Source: Acidimicrobiaceae bacterium (GTDB lineage: Bacteria; Actinomycetota; Acidimicrobiia; Acidimicrobiales; Aldehydirespiratoraceae). Taken from it: a DNA stretch of 55,418 bases. The notes below the pieces were generated by a model. That model searched no databases. It worked only from the letters and a program-made list of their open reading frames with translations, and had not been told where the DNA came from. Location of the stretch: positions 166,500-221,917 of the forward strand of contig JAPOYA010000041.1 of NCBI GenBank assembly GCA_026706815.1, written 5' to 3'. Below are positions 49,230 through 55,418 of the stretch, piece after piece (position 1 is the stretch's first letter; each line of letters opens with the position of its first letter). A program made the translations under genes and the position numbers.

Positions 49230-51062
49230 GTGACCGCTGTCGTTGTCGGAGGCGCTTATCGCGAGACTTGCAGGGAACCTGGTGTGGATTGGGTCTTCGG
49301 ATCGGGCGTTCGCGCTGCCGCTGTAATGCGCGAGGCGGCACACATCCTTGTGACTGTTGCTGACGCTGCCACGCATGCACAGATACCTGCGGTGCTCGGC
49401 GAGCAGCACCTAGAGGTGACCCCTCGGGTGCAACCGATTGAGTTCGCTTACGACACCCCCTTGAGCGTCCCTCAACTCCGAATGCACAATTCGGATTGCA
49501 ATGTTGAAGTACCTCCAGTGGACGCGGGCGATGCTGTCGTGTTCGGGATGGTCGAAGCGCGCCCTGTGGTTACTGCCCGACGGTTAGTCGTTGACCCTCA
49601 GCACTCGCTCAGTTTGGATCAAGTCACTGAGACGGTCAGCGCTGACGAACTCATCGTTGTTGCTAATCGGCGTGAGATCGCCACGTTAGCGGGCGATAGG
49701 GAACTTCAGGTAGCGGTCGATATTGTCGCTCGCCGGACCGGAGCAGCGGGCGTCGTGGTGAAGGCCGGAGCTCTCGGAGCGCTCGTCTATCGTCCGGGCG
49801 AGCGAGTGGAGGGCGTGCCGGCGCTCGTCACGCCCAAGGTGTTTCCGATCGGTTCTGGGGATGTGTTCACTGCTGCCCTCGCAATGCACTACTTCGAGAA
49901 CGGTGACCTCACCGCAGCAGCCCATTTCGCTTCCCGCACTACCGCCGGGTACGTAACAGTCCGCCACCTCGGGCCTGTCAACCTCGAAGGCGTGGCGAGG
50001 GAAACCTTTCCTCCGACGATTCATTCCGTCGAGGATCCTCCTTGGATCTACGTCGCGGCATCATTTGCAAATCCAGAGCAGCGATGGTCGGGCCGGGTGA
50101 TTGATAGAGGCATCGTCGATATCGGGGGGCGCTCTCTATACCCGTTACGGGAGGTCGGAGAGAAGGAAGACGCCGAAGTCACGGCCAAGGCTGACTTGGA
50201 GAGTCTCGACCGGTGCGACTCAATGGTATTGCTAGCCGATGTCGCTCGGACTGGCCCATTCTTCGAGGCAGGCTGGGCAACAAGTCACGGCCTGCCTATC
50301 GTCGTGATGAACAGCGACACCAACCCCGATCGTTATACGATGCTCGAAGGAACGGGTGCCAAACTCGTATCTGATCTGGCAACCACTGCGTACCAAGCGG
50401 TCTGGGCTGCGATTGAGCACAGAGACGGCCCAGCTTCGGCGCACAAGCTCATGTTGTTGTCGGGAGGTCTCGACTCGGCGGCGGTCGCAGCGTTGGAGCG
50501 GCCGGAACGTGCCCTGTTTGTCGACTATGGCCAGCTTCCTGCCCAAGCTGAACGTAGGGCGGCTAGAGCGGTAGCGGAGTATCTTGATCTGGAACTTGAC
50601 GAGCTAGTCATCGATCTAGCTGCCGTCGGTTCCGGTCAACTAACAGGTAGTGAACAACTTGACGCTGCGCCGACCTCCGAATGGTTCCCGTTTAGGAACC
50701 AGCACCTCGCGACGATCGCCGCTGCTCACGCTCTTTTGAACGGGCTCGGCGCGGTCGTGCTCGGAATAGTTGCCGGAGATGGCGACCGGCACGCTGACGG
50801 CACCCCGGGATTTAGGTCCACGCTCGACACGCTGGTGCGGCGTCAAGAGGGAGGAGTCCGTGTTCTGACTCCCCACATCAACACCAAACCTCACGTACTA
50901 CTGGAGCGAAGCGGGCTGACCGACGAGGTGTTGAACCAAACGCACTCTTGTCACGCGAGCAACCTCGCTTGCGGGGAGTGCCCCGGTTGCAAGCGCCGCG
51001 CTGAAGTCTTGGAGTGTTTCTCAAGCCAGGGAGAGAACCATGGCGAGGCCGAAGGATCCTAA
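49230..51062 (+). CDS. Three-domain fusion: PfkB kinase, nucleoside deoxyribosyltransferase, QueC
   Basis: The 610-residue protein has three enzymes in one chain. Residues 1-265 are a PfkB (ribokinase-like) sugar/nucleoside kinase with GSGD (208-211) as the catalytic loop. Residues 272-395 are a nucleoside 2-deoxyribosyltransferase (YVAASFANPEQRW, then CDSMVLLADVARTGPFFEAGWA with Glu346 at the nucleophile position). Residues 405-600 are QueC: PP-loop SGGLDS (411-416), FPFRNQHLA, and the zinc Cys set C574, C581, C584, C587. All key residues are kept. QueC makes preQ0 from CDG in queuosine synthesis, but no queD/E/F is here. The GTG start at 49230 has no ribosome binding site. It may supply and attach a deazapurine. 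Confidence 0.85.
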   Translation: MTAVVVGGAYRETCREPGVDWVFGSGVRAAAVMREAAHILVTVADAATHAQIPAVLGEQHLEVTPRVQPIEFAYDTPLSVPQLRMHNSDCNVEVPPVDAGDAVVFGMVEARPVVTARRLVVDPQHSLSLDQVTETVSADELIVVANRREIATLAGDRELQVAVDIVARRTGAAGVVVKAGALGALVYRPGERVEGVPALVTPKVFPIGSGDVFTAALAMHYFENGDLTAAAHFASRTTAGYVTVRHLGPVNLEGVARETFPPTIHSVEDPPWIYVAASFANPEQRWSGRVIDRGIVDIGGRSLYPLREVGEKEDAEVTAKADLESLDRCDSMVLLADVARTGPFFEAGWATSHGLPIVVMNSDTNPDRYTMLEGTGAKLVSDLATTAYQAVWAAIEHRDGPASAHKLMLLSGGLDSAAVAALERPERALFVDYGQLPAQAERRAARAVAEYLDLELDELVIDLAAVGSGQLTGSEQLDAAPTSEWFPFRNQHLATIAAAHALLNGLGAVVLGIVAGDGDRHADGTPGFRSTLDTLVRRQEGGVRVLTPHINTKPHVLLERSGLTDEVLNQTHSCHASNLACGECPGCKRRAEVLECFSSQGENHGEAEGS

Positions 51063-51066
51063 CGAG

Positions 51067-51108
51067 CGTTCCAACGTGGGGTCCGTTATCGGGGTTTTGG
51101 TTGGAACG
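51067..51108 (+). terminator. Inverted repeat after the QueC fusion, possible terminator
   Basis: Perfect 9-bp arms CGTTCCAAC (51067-51075) and GTTGGAACG (51100-51108) are separated by 24 nt and begin 5 nt after the stop codon. No T-run follows, so a factor-assisted terminator or a processing site are alternatives. Confidence 0.4.
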
Positions 51109-51293
51109 GGCGTTGATAGCGTCTAGCGGCGAATGTTGGAGTCAACCTCGTTCAGCCAGTTGCACATCTCGTCGGGCCCAGTAGCCACCCAGTCTTGTCG
51201 CAACAGCGCCGCCTAGCCGAATCGCGGCTCGGTGTAGAGAAAAGGGTTCGAGGTGTGCGTCTGGATAGCAACGACGCTCGCTACGGTGAGAAT

Positions 51294-52295
51294 ATGAATA
51301 TTAGTTTCCCTGATCCCGAGTATGCGGAGCCGTTTCGAGCCTATCTTAACTACTTCGAAGACTTGGCCGGGGTGATCGGCGGGTTGTATGGACTCGACGA
51401 GAGTCTGGCATCTGGTATACACAACGCGGTAGGGGCGCACCCTCCAACTTGGCGAATCCAGCGGCGAGTTCCTGACGCTACGAGGTCAGCAAACGTCGAA
51501 AGGTCCTTTCGCAAGTCGTGGGGAACGCTTCGGCGTCTTGATCGGGAGGTGGGGGACCCCGAGTTCTTTGATGAAGAGGCCAACGCATGGATTCCTGCTC
51601 AGGCGTATTACACTGTGTACCACGCGATACTGGGCTTCGCTGCCGCGTCGGGACAGTCTGTCCCGAGAGATCACGCTGCAGCTTTGAGGTTGGCAGGGAA
51701 GGAGGTCGTGCGTGGTGCGCTCCCAGCCCCTTGGGACGCTTGGTGCGAGGGCTGTCCCCACACCGAAAGCCACCGGTTTGGCGGGCTACTTCCGAGCGGC
51801 GAAGCGGTGCATGTGCTCTCGTCACCGGACCCGTGGACGTCGGACGACCGCCTCGCAATGTTGCTTCGAACCACGAGGAAGAAGGAACTCGATCGAAGGT
51901 TTCGCCAGGAGCGCGAGCGCAAAGTAGCGCCAGGACGCACGCGACGGAACGTCAACAAGGCAAAGAAGGAGAGCATCGCCGAGAAGATGCCGCCGACGAC
52001 GCTGTTCGACGTGCTTTGGAGGGTCCGGAAGAAGGCAAATTACGAAGATGCTGACACCTTCGTCCTGGGGGCAGGAGACGAGATCGATGCACTACGACTT
52101 GCTCAGGCGCTTGTGATCGTGACCGACGGGACTGTAGCTGTACTTGAAGGGCTCGCCGTTGCATATGTTGGCCCAGAATTGCTAGCGAATGCTGCCCGGG
52201 CATACGAGGCAAAAACACGTTCATGTCCCGAGTCGGCCGTCGGCCGTCGATCGTCGTCTTGGCAGCGGAGACTTGAGCGAACACCCCGTCGCTAA
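51294..52295 (+). CDS. Unrecognised protein, possibly HEPN-like
   Basis: From the ATG at 51294 the protein has 333 residues; the frame is open to 51195 but a -10 box TACGGT lies 6 nt before 51294. Two stretches resemble HEPN helices: IPAQAYYTVYHAILGFAAASG followed by a conserved-looking His (DHAAALRLAG), and TLFDVLWRVRKKANYEDADTF, similar to the R-x-K-A-x-Y segment of HEPN proteins. The middle has a CEGCPH motif and a very basic linker (about 230-265). HEPN proteins are often RNases of defence systems. The match is by eye and weak. It lies between the QueC locus and the restriction-modification genes and may belong to either. Confidence 0.4.
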   Translation: MNISFPDPEYAEPFRAYLNYFEDLAGVIGGLYGLDESLASGIHNAVGAHPPTWRIQRRVPDATRSANVERSFRKSWGTLRRLDREVGDPEFFDEEANAWIPAQAYYTVYHAILGFAAASGQSVPRDHAAALRLAGKEVVRGALPAPWDAWCEGCPHTESHRFGGLLPSGEAVHVLSSPDPWTSDDRLAMLLRTTRKKELDRRFRQERERKVAPGRTRRNVNKAKKESIAEKMPPTTLFDVLWRVRKKANYEDADTFVLGAGDEIDALRLAQALVIVTDGTVAVLEGLAVAYVGPELLANAARAYEAKTRSCPESAVGRRSSSWQRRLERTPRR

Positions 52296-52623
52296 GCGCC
52301 CTGATCCTTGCGACACCCAATGTGTTGGACGCACCCGCCGCCTAGTCCAGCTGCGGGTTGGATCAGTACAACCCGTGTGGAAGCCGAATGTTGATTCGAC
52401 TGCCTTGATGGTGTGCTCATCACGCAACCTGCGAACGGTGTTCTGCAAGGTCTTGCAGGACCACGATCGACCATCGGCGTATGGGCTGACTGCGGTTCAG
52501 TTCCACGGATTTCCCGGAGAACCAGCAGTTCTGAGCGAACTCTTGCCGTAAGGTTCGATGCTTCGCCCGAACCTGCTTTCGCGGTGTCCTACTGTGATGT
52601 CGAAACCATATGAAAGGAGCCGG
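52296..52623. other. Stretch without an intact gene, possible remnant on minus strand
   Basis: No intact gene is seen. On the minus strand a short open stretch (about 52380-52470) encodes TLQNTVRRLRDEHTIKAV-like sequence, which looks protein-coding (a winged-helix fragment perhaps) but lacks start and continuity. AAAGGAG at 52613 is the ribosome binding site of the nuclease gene. Confidence 0.3.
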
Positions 52624-53371
52624 ATGCCTTCACAACTTCCTGACTACGGCGAATCGGTGAGCGATGCGGTGGCCGACTATTGGGAGGTTCGGCGCTCGCA
52701 GGCTGACGAGTCTGAGAGCCGGGGAGTCGTCAACACCGGCATACGAGCTGAGGTAACAGGCGGGCGCCACCTCGACGCATTGCACGAGCTCGTCGTGGCT
52801 GTGTTCGTCGATGCGGGAATCCCAGCTCGTCTGATTGATGTGAAGAGGCGTCCGATCGCCGGTTACTTCCGTCGTGACAAGAGCTGGGACATCGTGGTGA
52901 TGGTGGCCGACCGGGTCGTGGGCATTGTCGAGTTGAAGTCGATGGCGGGCAACAGCCCGGGCCAGAATTACAACAACCGTACCGATGAGGCCCTGGGCCA
53001 GGCCGTTGATGTGTGGAAAGCGGTCGAGCGTGAGATCATCCGTCCGTTGCGTCCATGGCTCGGCTACTTCATGTTGCTGGAGGACAACGAGGCTTTCACC
53101 ACTCCAGTCACCCCGCGAAAAGGCAGTATGGGAACCCGATTCGGCCTTCGACGACGCCAGTTACGCGGACCGGTATATGATCTTCTTCGAGCGCATGGTC
53201 CGAGAACGTCTGCTTGACGCAGCGTGTGTCGTCCTCGCCGACAAGGCCTCGGCCGCCGTTCGCTTCCCGTCAGATTCGGTCAGCTTTCAGGCTTTCGCGG
53301 CAGCAATCCATGGCCGGTGCCTTCAGTTCATGGCCACGAATCCTGACATCGACTGGTCGGCAGGGGAGTAG
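52624..53371 (+). pseudogene. XhoI/PaeR7I-like type II restriction endonuclease, frameshifted
   Basis: The ATG at 52624 follows AAAGGAG. The first part carries the family's nuclease core: KSWDIVVMVADRVVGIVELKS with the D-x(n)-E-x-K active site, then NYNNRTDEALGQAVDVW, a hallmark of PaeR7I/XhoI (CTCGAG) enzymes. After FTTPVTPR the frame drifts to an early stop at 53217. The +1 frame restores the family sequence (REKAVWEPDSAFDDASYADRY, then FFERMVRERLLDAACVV) to 53371. One extra base near 53109-53113 (a CCCC run) would cause this. As drawn the nuclease is inactive; a base-call error is possible. Confidence 0.75.
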
Positions 53372-53402
53372 CCACATCACTCGGAGGGCTTCTCGTCAAC
53401 GT

Positions 53403-55106
53403 CTAGGCCACCGCGGCGAGGAGGTTAGAACGGCTGATCCCGTACAGCTCGGCGGCTAAGGCGGTGGCCGCGGCCCGGTCCCTGTATCTGAATGCCACAG
53501 CGAGGGCAGACGCGGAGGCCGCATCAATGGAGTCATGGGCTGGCACTCGGATTTTGCGGAGGTACTGGGCTTGGAATCGGTAGGTTCCGCCGCGCATTTT
53601 TACACAGTAGGCACCGACGAAAAGGTTGGCGATATCCGACAACAACAGCCCACCCAGCACCTCCAAATCCCACTTGTCCGATACCACGTAGTAGAGGTTG
53701 TGGTGTGGATAGAAGCCTCCGGTGTCCAGCACGGGGTGAGCTGTCGACTTAAGGTCGGGGAGAAGCAGCTTCGGTCGTGTTTGGAGTTCGGGGTCGACCC
53801 GGTCGATTGTGCGATACCAGGATTCCGGCCGGTTGCGAGCCACATGTCGCTGTTTGATGCGGGCGCTGTGGGACTGCAGGTAACAGGCGAGGCCGGGGTA
53901 GTCATCCAGTTCCACCAACTGGCCGTCCTCCCAGGGGTTCACGAGGAACCTCCCGCCCCAGTCCGGCGTGCCCCGAGAGATATCATGCGCGGTGAGCATC
54001 GGCAGCAAGCGACTGGACTCCACACCGGGAGCCTCCTCAGTCACAAAGACGTCGTCGCAGCCCGTGGCCACGCCAATCCCTACACGGGTGCCTGTGCGCC
54101 AGTCCTCCAATGGCAGGAATCGCTCCTCTAGGTCCGCAATCAACTTCAGGGTGCCCGGCGACCCCAATGGCCAGTGACTGCTTCCGGTGAACCATCGCTC
54201 GAGCGTCCCGGCGTCGAATCGACCCCCAGTGGGAGCGATTTCGCGACTGCCCGCGAACCACCGTGCAACCGTGAGGCCGTCGGTCTCGTCGAAGCCGTCT
54301 GCGGTCTCAACGACACGGGCTGGGCCCTGAGACCCGTTGCGCAGCACGGTGATCGCCGGATAGGCCGACACGGTGTCCTCGAATGCGTCCGCGGAGTGCA
54401 TCACCACAACTGTGTCCACCGCATACTCCGAAGCGACCAGCGCCCGCAACCGCTCGCCGTACTGGTTGTGCATCCAGCGATCGGCGCAGATGAACGCCAG
54501 TTTTCCTTCGAGGCTGAGCATAGACAGGCCCTTCTCGAAGAAACCGACATAAAGATCGGCCCGACCCCGCATGGTTGAGCACTCGGAGCGGTACGCCTCG
54601 CATACCTCACCGGGAATGTCTTCGAGCCTGACATAAGGCGGGTTGCCGACCACGAAGTCGGCTGGCCGACACTCATCGGGTTGCGTGTCCAGCAGAAAGT
54701 CTCCCTGTGCAATCCACTGTGAGCCGAGGTCCGCGGCGACGTCTGCTGGTTGGCCGAGCGCGACAAGCCGCGCGGCAACGGCGGTGCGAGCCGCCTCGAC
54801 GTTTCGGTCAAGCAAGTCGAATGCCTGAATGGCCGAACCCATGTCGGCGACGGAGCGATCATGCCGATCGCAAGACTCCACCAACCGTTCGACAATCGGA
54901 ACCAGGAACGCACCGGTACCACACGCAGGCTCGACGATCACCGAAGCTCCCAAGTCTGTTGAGGCTTGGTAACCGGCCAGGTCCAGGATCAAGTCGACCA
55001 CCCAGCGGCGGGTGAACACCTCACCGTGCGCTCCGTCGGGATCGACGGTCCAAGTCGGCATCGTCCTGGCAACCTCCATCAACTTGGGCTGACGGTACCG
55101 AGTCAT
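53403..55106 (-). CDS. Type II N6-adenine DNA methyltransferase
   Basis: The 567-residue protein is an N-6 adenine methylase: motif I VIVEPACGTGAFLVP (56-70), motif IV GNPPYVRL (NPPY at 155-158) and FICADRWMHNQYGERLR. A C-terminal target-recognition part follows (about 310-567). It converges with the frameshifted PaeR7I/XhoI-like nuclease, 31 nt apart, the usual partner arrangement. PaeR7I-type methylases modify the A of CTCGAG; that target is inferred from the nuclease. With a broken nuclease it would act as an orphan methylase. The ATG at 55106 is the first in frame. Confidence 0.88.
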   Translation of the reverse strand: MTRYRQPKLMEVARTMPTWTVDPDGAHGEVFTRRWVVDLILDLAGYQASTDLGASVIVEPACGTGAFLVPIVERLVESCDRHDRSVADMGSAIQAFDLLDRNVEAARTAVAARLVALGQPADVAADLGSQWIAQGDFLLDTQPDECRPADFVVGNPPYVRLEDIPGEVCEAYRSECSTMRGRADLYVGFFEKGLSMLSLEGKLAFICADRWMHNQYGERLRALVASEYAVDTVVVMHSADAFEDTVSAYPAITVLRNGSQGPARVVETADGFDETDGLTVARWFAGSREIAPTGGRFDAGTLERWFTGSSHWPLGSPGTLKLIADLEERFLPLEDWRTGTRVGIGVATGCDDVFVTEEAPGVESSRLLPMLTAHDISRGTPDWGGRFLVNPWEDGQLVELDDYPGLACYLQSHSARIKQRHVARNRPESWYRTIDRVDPELQTRPKLLLPDLKSTAHPVLDTGGFYPHHNLYYVVSDKWDLEVLGGLLLSDIANLFVGAYCVKMRGGTYRFQAQYLRKIRVPAHDSIDAASASALAVAFRYRDRAAATALAAELYGISRSNLLAAVA

Positions 55107-55307
55107 CGGAACCTGCCCGTGCCAACCAAACTACATGAATGCGATTTCACAGAGGAGCACCCTAATGAGACCGTGTGACAACAGCAGTCTTCGGGTAGCT
55201 GCAGATCGTGCCCTGGTGCCGACGGTCACCGGTGGGCGCGCCCGTTTCGTGACAACACCCGGGCTCTAACCGGCTCAGGTGCGGTGTTGGCAGGCGGTGG
55301 CTGCTTC
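55107..55307. other. End region, no clear gene
   Basis: A tiny open frame starts at an ATG at 55165 with GAGGAG 7 nt before it and ends at 55269 (34 residues, MRPCDNSSLRVAAD...). It matches nothing I know and may be chance. Confidence 0.25.
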
Positions 55308-55380
55308 GGGGGGGGGGGGGGGGGAGGGGGTGGGGGGGGGGGGGGGGGGGGGGTTCCGGGGTGGCGGGGGGGGGTGGGTG
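55308..55380. repeat. Poly-G low-complexity run, likely assembly artefact
   Basis: About 70 bases are almost only G, with rare A, T or C. Such runs are typical of two-colour sequencing no-signal reads or a failed contig end. The last 38 bases after it (to 55418) should also be treated with caution. Confidence 0.7.
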
Positions 55381-55418
55381 GAATCCTTCACCGTACCGCG
55401 TTTCCCCCTTGGCGCCCA

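Noticed and set aside
47741..51062. A standard queuosine (preQ0) synthesis operon or a complete Qat or type IV CBASS locus
   Set aside because: There is no QueD, QueE, QueF, Qat ATPase, TatD nuclease, CD-NTase or TGT in the window, so none of these labels fits.
47230..55418. A second att site for an island at tRNA-Pro
   Set aside because: I looked for a copy of the tRNA-Pro 3' end downstream and found none, so an integrated island at this tRNA is not claimed.

Overview
The window is GC-rich bacterial chromosome, most likely from an actinobacterium. The evidence is the gene order rne/rng-rplU-rpmA-obgE-proB, proA, nadD-LytR_C-rsfS, comEA-comEC-holA-rpsT-lepA-hrcA-dnaJ, a class II DAHP synthase, a BldD-like regulator, a PAC2-family protein, many GTG/TTG starts, and many -10 boxes sitting 6-9 nt before the start codon (leaderless mRNAs). 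The class Acidimicrobiia is my guess from overall feel, not a proof.

Layout. 1-14.8 kb is core: ribosomal proteins and Obg, proline synthesis (proB, proA), PspA, MurJ, a MoxR/VWA pair, aromatic synthesis (DAHP synthase), a sigma-70 factor, nadD, a LytR_C protein and rsfS. At 14.83-18.07 kb lies a small decayed islet. It is bounded by a tRNA-Ala gene and by a 20-bp copy of that tRNA's 3' end just after rsfS. It carries a broken AbiE-like toxin-antitoxin pair and a SulP transporter that is truncated and frameshifted. 18.2-21.8 kb has a GT-C-like membrane protein, a remnant of an LLM-class oxidoreductase, a PAC2 protein and a TPR-thioredoxin. 21.8-30.1 kb is an alpha-galactoside utilisation cluster: galK and lacI on one strand, and a GH4 glycosidase with an ABC transporter on the other. 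A perfect 18-bp palindrome overlaps the GH4 promoter. 30.3-39.4 kb is core again (competence, folate, HolA, S20, LepA, HrcA, DnaJ, BldD-like regulator). 39.3-45.7 kb holds a LysM protein with a membrane pseudokinase, a PDZ/radical-SAM DUF512 protein, Der, a SpoIIE-type phosphatase and a zinc-ribbon membrane protein.

From 45.8 kb to the end the window is an accessory/defence island: a DUF4143 ATPase, a divergent tRNA-Pro, a frameshifted orphan antitoxin, and then the most interesting locus (47.74-51.06 kb). This encodes an XRE regulator, an OGG-like HhH DNA glycosylase, a small protein beginning Met followed by six glycines, and a three-domain fusion of PfkB kinase, nucleoside deoxyribosyltransferase and QueC. 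QueC- and OGG-like proteins are known accessory parts of type IV CBASS, and QueC is a part of Qat defence. Here they occur with no CD-NTase, no TGT and no Qat ATPase visible. I propose an undescribed deazapurine-centred conflict system in which the QueC domain may modify the N-terminal glycine of the small protein. It is followed by a possible HEPN protein and by a XhoI/PaeR7I-like restriction-modification pair whose nuclease is frameshifted. The sequence ends in a low-complexity poly-G run that looks like an assembly artefact.
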